A stretch of DNA of 5,656 nucleotides, taken from Pseudomonadota bacterium (GTDB lineage Bacteria; Pseudomonadota; Gammaproteobacteria; Pseudomonadales; Pseudohongiellaceae). Position 1 is the first letter of the stretch, and each line of letters starts with the position of its first letter. A model generated the notes under the pieces. It was not told the DNA's origin and ran no database searches. It saw only the letters and a program-made list of their open reading frames with translations. The position numbers were made by a program, and so were the translations under genes. The DNA lies in contig JADFOC010000210.1 of NCBI GenBank assembly GCA_022563075.1, forward strand, positions 1-5,656, written 5' to 3'. This document shows, piece after piece, positions 1-5,656 of this stretch.

Positions 1-752
1 ATGCGGCCACTGTAGTTAGGCGTATCGAGTTTAATGTCTTTGAATACAACGATCTCGGGAGCAGCATCGTGGCGCTCGAACAACATGTATGAACCCGAAA
101 GTATGATCGCGCGCGCCATCACTTCCGGGTCGTCGGTGGTGAGGAATCCACCTTCTCCCGAATTAAGGTGCTTATAGGTTTGCGTACTAAAGCAGGCTAT
201 GCGGCCAAAACTACCGGACTTTTGATTATTCCAGCTCGCACCCAGGGTATGCGCACAATCTTCGACCAGAATGACCTGATATTTATTGCACAATTCGACT
301 ACGGCGTCCATGTCAGCTATATGGCCGCGCATGTGCGAGATCATGAAAAAGCGCGCCTGCGAGGTTTGCATCATGTGTTCGAGATGGTTTAAATCGACGC
401 AGAAGTTATCATCAATTTCAACCAGTACCGGGTTACCACCGGCGTTGTCAATTGCACCCGGAACCGGAGCCAGCGTGAAAGCGTTGGTGAGCACTGCTTC
501 ACCGGACTTGATGCCGGCGGCCTTGAGCGCAATATGCAAGGCGTAACCACCCGAGGCACAGGCAAGACAGTACGGCTGGTCCATGTATACCGCGAACTCG
601 GATTCGAGCAGTGCGACTTCGGCGGTTTCGCCTTCGACGACGTTATAACGATGAAGGCGACCAGAGCGCATGACTTCGACCGCCCGGGCGATGCCAGCTT
701 CAGGAATCGGTTCTTGCTGTGTGAAAGGTTTGTTAAAAATAATTTTAGTCAT
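1..752 (-). CDS. DegT/DnrJ/EryC1/StrS-family PLP-dependent aminotransferase, partial (N-terminal 250 residues)
   Basis: The reading frame opens at ATG 752-750 and stays open to the left edge, giving 250 complete codons; the family is usually about 370-400 residues, so roughly a third is missing off the window. The protein begins MTKIIFNKPFTQQEPIPEAG. Recognisable fold-type I features are the CASGGYALHIAL segment near residues 64-76 (phosphate/cofactor region), the VEDCAHTLGA motif whose Asp165 should bind the PLP ring nitrogen, and CFSTQTYKHLNSGEGG, in which Lys194 is the expected Schiff-base lysine followed by the typical GEGG. Family members transaminate keto-sugars or keto-cyclitols for surface polysaccharides, modified sugars or antibiotics, using glutamate or glutamine as donor; the substrate cannot be told here. 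An ATG seven bases upstream (759-757) is followed by a stop after four codons, so 752 is the likely start, although no strong Shine-Dalgarno is visible. No neighbouring sugar gene is in view. The family call is firm, the substrate unknown. Confidence 0.9.
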   Translation of the reverse strand, partial: MTKIIFNKPFTQQEPIPEAGIARAVEVMRSGRLHRYNVVEGETAEVALLESEFAVYMDQPYCLACASGGYALHIALKAAGIKSGEAVLTNAFTLAPVPGAIDNAGGNPVLVEIDDNFCVDLNHLEHMMQTSQARFFMISHMRGHIADMDAVVELCNKYQVILVEDCAHTLGASWNNQKSGSFGRIACFSTQTYKHLNSGEGGFLTTDDPEVMARAIILSGSYMLFERHDAAPEIVVFKDIKLDTPNYSGR

Positions 753-807
753 GGTTCATAGTCGATTTCTAATAGCGTTTGATCGTGTACATTGGAATTC
801 TATTGCT

Positions 808-824
808 TACCTTTTCGGAAGGTA
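808..824. repeat. Perfect 17-bp inverted repeat (6-bp arms, 5-bp centre) upstream of the DegT-family gene
   Basis: TACCTT (808-813) and AAGGTA (819-824) are perfect reverse complements around TTCGG. The element lies 56 bases upstream of the aminotransferase start and downstream of the candidate promoter, a position suited to an operator or a small leader hairpin. It has no following T tract on either strand, so it is not a terminator. A single short palindrome can arise by chance and no known regulator site is recognised. Confidence 0.35.
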
Positions 825-899
825 TTTACGCGGACCCCAGTCGCGAGCAAGTGTATGAATTCTCATAGCTTAAATAGTTAAATTGATATTGTCCCTGCT

Positions 900-927
900 A
901 TTATTTAACTTATCATTGCCAAATCAA
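900..927 (-). promoter_or_regulatory. Candidate sigma-70 promoter for the DegT-family gene
   Basis: Reading the minus strand, TTGATT (927-922) is followed after 16 bases by AATAAT (905-900), matching four and five of six consensus positions. Transcription would begin near 893 and leave a leader of about 140 bases before the ATG at 752. It starts right beside the hydrolase remnant's stop codon. The region is AT-rich, so chance matches are likely. Confidence 0.3.
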
Positions 928-928
928 A

Positions 929-1186
929 CTAGTCAGATAAAAAGTCATCCACAATCATATTGAATAACGCAGATTTTTCCATATGTGCATTGTGGGCACA
1001 TCCAGGCATTACGGCGAGATAGCTATCTGGGATGCCGTGCCACAGTGAGTTCGGTTGACGCCAACCGTAGGATCGATCACGATCCCCCCATAGCACCAAT
1101 GTAGGGCAGGATATCATTGGCAACGCAGAGGAGCCGTTCCATTTTCCCCAGGCCGTCAAGCTGGCAATTGCGGCTTGCATGGTGGC
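929..1186 (-). pseudogene. Alpha/beta hydrolase, 5'-truncated remnant (C-terminal ~85 residues)
   Basis: The frame ends at TAG 931-929 and reads as the C-terminal end of an alpha/beta hydrolase: a helix containing ASLTAW, then [13 protein letters not shown] with the acid residue of the catalytic triad, then VMPGCAHNAHMEK with the triad histidine, and a final FLSD. A complete enzyme is about 250-300 residues; the N-terminal core with the nucleophile serine and oxyanion hole is absent. The frame stays open to an ATG at 1288-1286, but residues encoded above about 1186 are only the antisense of the oadB remnant and do not look like a hydrolase. The remnant therefore cannot be an active hydrolase. 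There is no internal stop or frameshift, so the loss looks fairly recent. Substrate is unknown. Family recognition is good; the exact break point is uncertain by about 15 bases. Confidence 0.75.
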
Positions 1187-1721
1187 CTTTTTTCCCACAG
1201 TTTCACAGACCGAAAAGATCTTTTTTCCACTGGGGTTATTGCTGTTGGTTGCTTTGTTAGTACCCAGTGCAGCTCCGCTGTTAGGCATGTTTTGCTTTGG
1301 TAATTTGATGAAAGAATGCGGAGTAGTTGATCGTCTGTCCGATACTGCTCAAAATTCGTTGATAAACATAGTCACTATATTGCTCGGTCTATCTGTTGGT
1401 TCCAAATTAGGAGCTGACGAGTTTTTGGTTGCCAGCACCCTTGGCATCCTGGCATTGGGAATTGTGGCTTTCGCCATAGGTACTGCCGCCGGGGTTTTGA
1501 TGGCTAAAGTAATGAACCTCATGTCGACCAACAAGATTAATCCTCTCATCGGTGCAGCGGGTGTGTCTGCAGTGCCAATGGCTGCGAGGGTAGCTAATAA
1601 AGTAGGCCTGCAAGCCGATCCGCAAAACTTTTTGTTAATGCACGCCATGGGCCCTAATGTGGCAGGTGTAATTGGTTCAGCAATAGCGGCGGGGATCTTA
1701 ATTCAATTTGTCGGAAACTAG
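1179..1721 (+). pseudogene. oadB: Na+-pumping oxaloacetate decarboxylase beta subunit (OadB/GcdB family), 5'-truncated remnant
   Basis: A 180-codon frame from ATG 1179 to TAG 1721 matches the C-terminal ~40% of OadB; whole proteins are about 375-435 residues. Family sequence starts near codon 8 (about base 1200, [10 protein letters not shown]); earlier codons are antisense to the hydrolase remnant. Hallmarks are [12 protein letters not shown] (34-44), RLSDTAQN (52-59), [19 protein letters not shown] (120-138) and [20 protein letters not shown] (153-172), with four or five hydrophobic membrane segments. Asn121, Ser130 and Arg137 correspond to Asn373, Ser382 and Arg389 of Klebsiella OadB, known to matter for Na+ transport. 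The half carrying the essential Asp203 and Tyr229 is gone, and no alpha or gamma subunit gene lies nearby, so decarboxylation-coupled Na+ export is not possible from this copy. No Shine-Dalgarno precedes 1179. Oxaloacetate, methylmalonyl-CoA or glutaconyl-CoA systems are hard to separate by beta subunit, but similarity is closest to OadB. Confidence 0.85.
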
Positions 1722-1778
1722 CTCACGGTTGAGCGTATCCGCTGCTACTGCGTATTAGTCATAGGACATGGATAGGGA

Positions 1779-2579
1779 CTACAGCCCTGAAAGGGGGACT
1801 TCGTCTTTTAAAACATTTTGTTCCATGGTTTGGGAAGGTGTCTCGGTACAAGGCTTACCCACTGCCCGGGCAGGAACACCTACCACAGTGGTATGTGCCT
1901 CAACATCGTTTAATACAACGCTACCGGCGCCAACTTTCGCGCCCGCACCAATCTCAATATTTCCAAGTACTATTGCTCCTGTGGAGATGAGAACTCCAGA
2001 GCGTATTTTTGGATGCCGATCCCCTTGCTCATTGCCAGTGCCACCAAGGGTAACTGATTGCATTATGGATACATTGTCCTCAATTACTGTGGTTTCTCCA
2101 ATCACGATTCCCGTGGCATGATCAAACATTATGCCCTTGCCAATAACACATGCGGGATGTATGTCCACAGCAAATACTTCAGAATTGCGGCTTTGAATGA
2201 ACAGCGCCAGATCTTTACGATCATTCATCCACAGAAAGTGGGCGAGCCTGTGGACTTGAATGGACTGAAAGCCCTTCAGGTTGAGGATTACCTCCAGGTA
2301 GGAGGAGGTCGCAGCATCGCGCTCAAAAACTGCCTGAATATCATGTACGGCATATATTATAATGGCAGATGACTGCTTGAATGCATCGTCGAACAGCTCT
2401 CTAACCGCGATGGTGGGCATCACATCGTCTGAGAGTTTTGTAGCGAGAATGAAGCTCAGTGCAGACTGTAAGCTACTGTGATTTAACACACAGGCATAGA
2501 CATAACTCGCTAGCAGTGGTTCTTGCTGGATCACCTGTTGCGCTTCAATCTTGAGTTGTTGCCAAAGTTTGTCGACCAT
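1779..2579 (-). CDS. cysE: Serine O-acetyltransferase
   Basis: This enzyme acetylates L-serine with acetyl-CoA to O-acetylserine, the first committed step of cysteine synthesis, in the cytoplasm. Relative to E. coli CysE (273 residues), this protein has 266 and aligns along its whole length. Residues 1-~135 form the helical N-terminal domain (EPLLASY, SALSFILATKL, DIQAVFERD, LKGFQSIQVHRLAHFLW); the rest is a left-handed beta helix of hexapeptide repeats. DIHP gives catalytic Asp139, FDHATG gives His154, and GGTGNEQGDRHPKI gives His189, equivalent to E. coli Asp143, His158 and His193. Met252 matches Met256, where E. coli mutations relieve cysteine feedback, so inhibition is probably retained. 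The last residue is Leu instead of the usual Ile that docks into CysK. A further in-frame ATG lies at 2585-2583, but GGAG (2590-2587) is one base from it and seven bases from 2579, favouring 2579. The gene stands alone, converging on the oadB remnant. Confidence 0.96.
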   Translation of the reverse strand: MVDKLWQQLKIEAQQVIQQEPLLASYVYACVLNHSSLQSALSFILATKLSDDVMPTIAVRELFDDAFKQSSAIIIYAVHDIQAVFERDAATSSYLEVILNLKGFQSIQVHRLAHFLWMNDRKDLALFIQSRNSEVFAVDIHPACVIGKGIMFDHATGIVIGETTVIEDNVSIMQSVTLGGTGNEQGDRHPKIRSGVLISTGAIVLGNIEIGAGAKVGAGSVVLNDVEAHTTVVGVPARAVGKPCTETPSQTMEQNVLKDEVPLSGL

Positions 2580-2586
2580 ATCCATA

Positions 2587-2590
2587 CTCC
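2587..2590 (-). promoter_or_regulatory. cysE ribosome binding site (decides the start)
   Basis: Minus-strand GGAG at 2590-2587 lies seven bases before the ATG at 2579-2577 but only one base before the upstream in-frame ATG at 2585-2583. Normal spacing is about 5-9 bases, so translation most likely begins at 2579. Confidence 0.6.
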
Positions 2591-2611
2591 GGGACAGATT
2601 GAGGAAACCTG

Positions 2612-2639
2612 ATTATAAGGACTCATTCGATGGACACAA
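2612..2639 (-). promoter_or_regulatory. Candidate sigma-70 promoter of cysE
   Basis: A perfect -10 hexamer TATAAT occupies 2617-2612 on the minus strand. Sixteen bases upstream is TTGTGT (2639-2634), a weak -35 keeping the TTG core. Transcription would start near 2605, giving a leader of roughly 25 bases with the GGAG ribosome site inside it. The position and exact -10 make it the best promoter in the window. Confidence 0.55.
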
Positions 2640-2800
2640 CAGCAAACGAATCTTTGTTGACTAGCGGTTCATCGCATCGCCTGGCGTCCGTAGCCATTCC
2701 AGGGTTCAGGGGGAATCAGATAAAATGCAATGCCAGCATGATCAGAAAACAGATCCCTTGACGAACTAAGCAGGCATGTAGGGGTAGATGATGAATAGGC

Positions 2801-3658
2801 TTAGCTGGCAAAAAGTCCCGCGGCGAATGATTTTTTCTTACGTGCCGCCTCGGTGTCTATGATGGCACGGTCAACATGATCCTCCTCGATAAACTGATCG
2901 CCACTTCCGAAGGCCGCCATTAATGCTTTGTGGGACAGGATGTTAATCAATCGAGGGATGCCTGCACTGCCTTTGAACAGTGAATCCAGTGCTTTCTTCG
3001 TGAACATCTGAGGTCCATTGTAACCGGCTTTATTTAATCTGTGTGCAACATAAGCTTCGAGACCGTCTCGGTCGAGCGCTGTCAACTGGAAGGAAAACAT
3101 CAGATTGCGTTTGAGCTGGCTGAGCACGAGTCGGTCCAGCAGTTGATTCAGTTCCGGTTGTCCGAATAACACAACTTGCAGATGGTTTTCATTGGCAGTT
3201 TCGATGTTGGTTAGCAAATGTATCGCTTCCAGCGTTTCCTCCGGCATCGCCTGGGCTTCATCGATGAACAGAATGACACTCTTGTTTTCGGCAGAAATGT
3301 TGATCAGTTCTGCGGTGATAAGTCGCAGTAGATCGAAATAGCTAATGTATGGATCACGTTCAATACTTAGCTCTTCTGCCAGCGCATGCATGATTCCTTC
3401 TTCGCTTAAAATCGGATGCGGGATGTAAGCGGTAATATATCGCTTCTTGTGACACTCGAGAGCATGCAGTACCTTGCGACACAGCATGGTTTTGCCAGTA
3501 CCCACTTCCCCGATTATTTTTATAAAATTACCCTGATCATCCAGTGCCTTGATCAGTTGCGTGAATACTTTTTGATGGTTCGGAAGTTTTAGGAAATACC
3601 GAGTATTCGGTGTCAACGAAAACGGGTATTGAGCCATACCGAAATGTTGAATATACAT
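2801..3658 (-). CDS. MshM/ExeA-like AAA ATPase
   Basis: This 285-residue protein starts MYIQHFGMAQYPFSLTPNTR, the typical opening of MSHA-biogenesis MshM and the ExeA/GspA ATPases. GEVGTGKT (50-57) is Walker A with Lys56; VILFIDEAQAMPEE (128-141) is Walker B with Asp133 and Glu134; NIET (151-154) and VVLFGQPEL (162-170) follow, and SAGIPRLINILSHKAL (231-246) is the sensor-2/lid motif. ExeA is about twice as long with a peptidoglycan-binding C-terminal domain; none is present here, so MshM is the better match. Known relatives act at the inner membrane to help assemble type IV pilus or type II secretion machinery. MshM genes normally sit inside an msh cluster, but here the neighbours are cysE and a sensor kinase, so the pilus role is an inference. 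The usual L-x-Q-R-I stretch after the Walker B region reads LKRNL (182-186). AGAGA about seven bases upstream supports the ATG at 3658. Confidence 0.85.
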   Translation of the reverse strand: MYIQHFGMAQYPFSLTPNTRYFLKLPNHQKVFTQLIKALDDQGNFIKIIGEVGTGKTMLCRKVLHALECHKKRYITAYIPHPILSEEGIMHALAEELSIERDPYISYFDLLRLITAELINISAENKSVILFIDEAQAMPEETLEAIHLLTNIETANENHLQVVLFGQPELNQLLDRLVLSQLKRNLMFSFQLTALDRDGLEAYVAHRLNKAGYNGPQMFTKKALDSLFKGSAGIPRLINILSHKALMAAFGSGDQFIEEDHVDRAIIDTEAARKKKSFAAGLFAS

Positions 3659-3849
3659 AGATTGTCTCTATGACCTAGCCTCGACGTCTGGATTGGCCGT
3701 TGCGATAAAATGTCTCATATTTTTAAGAGTAGGGCACTACGGCTTAATCTCATCCCGCTAACTTCATGAGGGTGAGTTCCTGCACAGTGTGATTATCGGC
3801 TAGATTACTCGATTTTTTGGTGAACGCTCAATCATAAGCGCCCGTATCT

Positions 3850-5656
3850 CTAGTTTATAGCCGCTTTCTTCAGGATAGATTTGGTCTTCTCCAACTCAGA
3901 TTCGAGAGAAGTTCGAGTTTCCGGTTCAATGGCGGGATTGGATAAGACGAAGTAAGCAGTTCTCACAACTTCTCGCCAACGTGGAATTTTTGGTAATTGT
4001 TCCAGGCGTAAATAGCGATCAAACGTGCGAGTTCGTAATCTGCCATCATCGATACTCACAGCCCAGATATTACTCTCTTCTGCCAGCTCGATTTTCGATT
4101 TTTGGGTAGTGATTTCCCAGGTATGTAACGCAGATCGCATTAGGGTTACTAGTTGTTGACGGTATTCGCCTTCGCTACTTACCGCGGGTAATTGCTCATC
4201 GATAAATCTTACTATGTCTTCTATGCCGGATAATTTGTCCAACAAAGCTGGATGATCAGATATCTCTGCGGGTGTTATAACGCTCAGTCTGGTGCCGATC
4301 CGCCGAATATTTTGCTGTGCCTGACCCAGAAAACTCACTAACTCAACTGTGTCTTTCACGATCTCGCTGTTCGAGAGTTTATGCAATGGTTCACCATCTT
4401 CTAGGAAGAGCACGCCAGTACCTTCGTCGCTCCCAAATAAATTGAGTTTGCTGTTGAACGCAATAGTTTTGCTAGACGGTTTGTCGCCACTGTTGTACGG
4501 GAACACAACTTCGATATTAAAATTCTTACTAATAGCATGTTCACTGGTTTCAGCGTCGGCTCCTACATCATCCTCGCCAACTTCCCATTCTGCGATTGCC
4601 GATCTGATTTCATTGTTTATATCAGAATTTGAGAACAATGAGTCAATATTCCTATTAACTACAGATGCTCGATCGGTGCCAAGCAACTCCGCTGCACGTT
4701 GATTTAGGCTGAATATTGTTCCAGGCAATTCGAACGCAATGAATCCTGTGTTAATCGATTCCAGCACTTGTTGCAGACGAAAGCGAGAACTGCGCAGTTC
4801 GGTGTCTGCCTGAGCATAAGTTTCAATCTGTGATCGCAGGCGTATATTGTCTTCGTTGATTTTATGTAGCATGCTTAATCGGAGTTGATTTTCTACTCGC
4901 GACTGCAACTCTTCGTTATGAAAAGGCTTGGCAAGATAGTCGTTGGCACCGGTTTTAAAACCCAGAGTAAGATCTTCGAGATGATTTTTCGCGGTCACCA
5001 GGATGATTGGAAGCTCGATCTGGTTGTATTTCTGCCGCAGTTTTTGGCACACTTCGTAGCCATTCAAACCCGGCATCATCAAGTCCAGTAATACCAGATC
5101 TGGTTTGCTTTCCTCGATAGCGGTTAATGCTTCAAGCCCGTTGGAACATTTAATTACATTGTACTCAGCCAGTTGCTGACCCATCACTACACGATTGATT
5201 TCATCGTCGTCGACCACCAGTATAGTGGTCTCCTGTTCGCTGCGCAGCTTGGGTATATCGTCTTCTTTGTTAGCCTGCTCCAGGTAGTCGGCACGGCGGA
5301 TCATTTTCTTGTGAATGCTCGGCGACTTGATTGCTCGAGTTTGGTCGAGCGACACCCTTAGATTAAAACTAAAGGTGGAACCCAGATCCAACTCGCTCTC
5401 CAGTTTTAGTTCACCGCGATGCATTTCCACCATGCGTTTTGCCAGTGGCAAGCCTAAACCGATGCCACCCGCGTTCATATGTTGCGAAGGCAGCTTCTCA
5501 AATGATTTAAAGATGGTGTCGTGATCTGTTTTGTGAATACCAATTCCGGTATCTCTGACTTTAACCGTGACATTGTAGTCTTCCGCCAGCTCCGCCGAAA
5601 TAACAACTTCACCGGAATAAGTAAACTTGATTGCATTGGATGTTAGATTGACTAAA
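3850..5656 (-). CDS. Hybrid sensor histidine kinase (HATPase-REC-PAS-like), partial: C-terminal 601 residues
   Basis: The frame enters from the right edge and ends at TAG 3852-3850; an internal ATG at 5478 is not the start, because catalytic motifs lie upstream. Numbering from the first whole codon, residues 1-100 are the ATP-binding domain: NLTSNAIKF (N box), VRDTGIGI (G1), IFKSFEKL (F box) and GGIGLGLPLAKRMVEMHRGE (G2). Residues 143-260 are a receiver domain with DDD 149-151, phospho-acceptor Asp191 in LDLMMPG, Thr221 and Lys243 (KPF). A heptad-like helix (about 258-297) leads into a PAS-like domain (about 297-420, starting VLESINTGFIAFELPG), a second helical stretch (427-458) and a tail (about 497-575) rich in Trp and Arg: HTWEITTQ, LAEESNIWAVS, LRTRTFDRYLRLEQLPKIPRWREVV. 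The dimerisation histidine and sensor domains are off the window. It should autophosphorylate and pass phosphate to its own Asp191. No HPt domain, output helix-turn-helix or GGDEF domain is seen. Input signal and partners are unknown. Confidence 0.93.
   Translation of the reverse strand, partial: LVNLTSNAIKFTYSGEVVISAELAEDYNVTVKVRDTGIGIHKTDHDTIFKSFEKLPSQHMNAGGIGLGLPLAKRMVEMHRGELKLESELDLGSTFSFNLRVSLDQTRAIKSPSIHKKMIRRADYLEQANKEDDIPKLRSEQETTILVVDDDEINRVVMGQQLAEYNVIKCSNGLEALTAIEESKPDLVLLDLMMPGLNGYEVCQKLRQKYNQIELPIILVTAKNHLEDLTLGFKTGANDYLAKPFHNEELQSRVENQLRLSMLHKINEDNIRLRSQIETYAQADTELRSSRFRLQQVLESINTGFIAFELPGTIFSLNQRAAELLGTDRASVVNRNIDSLFSNSDINNEIRSAIAEWEVGEDDVGADAETSEHAISKNFNIEVVFPYNSGDKPSSKTIAFNSKLNLFGSDEGTGVLFLEDGEPLHKLSNSEIVKDTVELVSFLGQAQQNIRRIGTRLSVITPAEISDHPALLDKLSGIEDIVRFIDEQLPAVSSEGEYRQQLVTLMRSALHTWEITTQKSKIELAEESNIWAVSIDDGRLRTRTFDRYLRLEQLPKIPRWREVVRTAYFVLSNPAIEPETRTSLESELEKTKSILKKAAIN

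Noticed and set aside
168..858. Several short plus-strand open frames over the DegT-family gene and its upstream region
   Set aside because: Their sequences are antisense to a strongly recognisable aminotransferase, with no ribosome sites or domain features of their own.
1187..1288. Extension of the hydrolase frame up to an ATG at 1288
   Set aside because: The extra ~34 residues are antisense to clear OadB coding sequence and have no hydrolase character; the open frame is a by-product of the junction.
1349..1648. Minus-strand open frames inside the oadB remnant
   Set aside because: They are antisense to well-conserved OadB sequence and match nothing recognisable.
2586..2800. Search for a rho-independent terminator or small RNA between the MshM-like gene and cysE
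   Set aside because: Only four-base stems were seen and no T tract; nothing beyond the cysE promoter and ribosome site can be supported.
3717..3828. Possible promoters for the MshM-like gene (for example TTGAGC with TAATCT 18 bases on, in minus-strand reading)
   Set aside because: The -10 elements match only three or four consensus positions, with no support from spacing to the gene; too weak to call.
3824..3841. Inverted repeat ACGCT / AGCGC just after the kinase stop, possible terminator
   Set aside because: The stem is only four to five pairs with an eight-base loop, and on the minus strand it is followed by an A run, not a T run.
5476..5478. ATG at 5478 as the start of the kinase/response-regulator gene
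   Set aside because: The frame continues upstream to the window edge with N-box, G1 and F-box motifs of the same ATP-binding domain, so this methionine is internal.

Overview
The window looks like part of a gammaproteobacterial chromosome with moderate GC content, probably from a marine or other free-living species. The evidence is the set of close family matches: an E. coli-type CysE, an MshM-like ATPase of the MSHA pilus family, a C-terminal piece of a Na+-pumping decarboxylase beta subunit (OadB/GcdB family) and a large hybrid sensor kinase. These assignments rest on motifs and remembered family sequences; no database search was run.

Layout from left to right. Bases 1-752 (minus) hold the N-terminal 250 codons of a DegT/DnrJ/EryC1/StrS-type PLP-dependent aminotransferase that runs off the left edge. 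Bases 753-928 are its upstream region, with a candidate promoter and a perfect 17-bp palindrome. Bases 929-1186 (minus) are the C-terminal end of an alpha/beta hydrolase. This abuts, 5' end to 5' end, the C-terminal ~175 codons of oadB (plus, ending at 1721). Both have lost their 5' parts, which fits a deletion between two divergent genes. Bases 1779-2579 (minus) are an intact cysE with a good promoter and RBS. Bases 2801-3658 (minus) are an intact mshM/exeA-like AAA ATPase. Bases 3850-5656 (minus) are the C-terminal 601 codons of a hybrid histidine kinase (HATPase, REC, PAS-like, tryptophan/arginine-rich tail) that runs off the right edge.

The genes do not form one pathway. All intact genes are on the minus strand but are separated by about 190-220 bp (about 57 bp between the oadB remnant and cysE), so they look like single transcription units rather than an operon. 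CysE makes O-acetylserine for cysteine synthesis. The MshM-like protein would energise pilus or secretion assembly. The kinase is a signalling protein of unknown input. I see no RNA gene, CRISPR array, transposase or clear rho-independent terminator. The most unusual points are the oadB/hydrolase junction, the undefined C-terminal domain of the kinase, and the changed arginine motif in the MshM-like ATPase.
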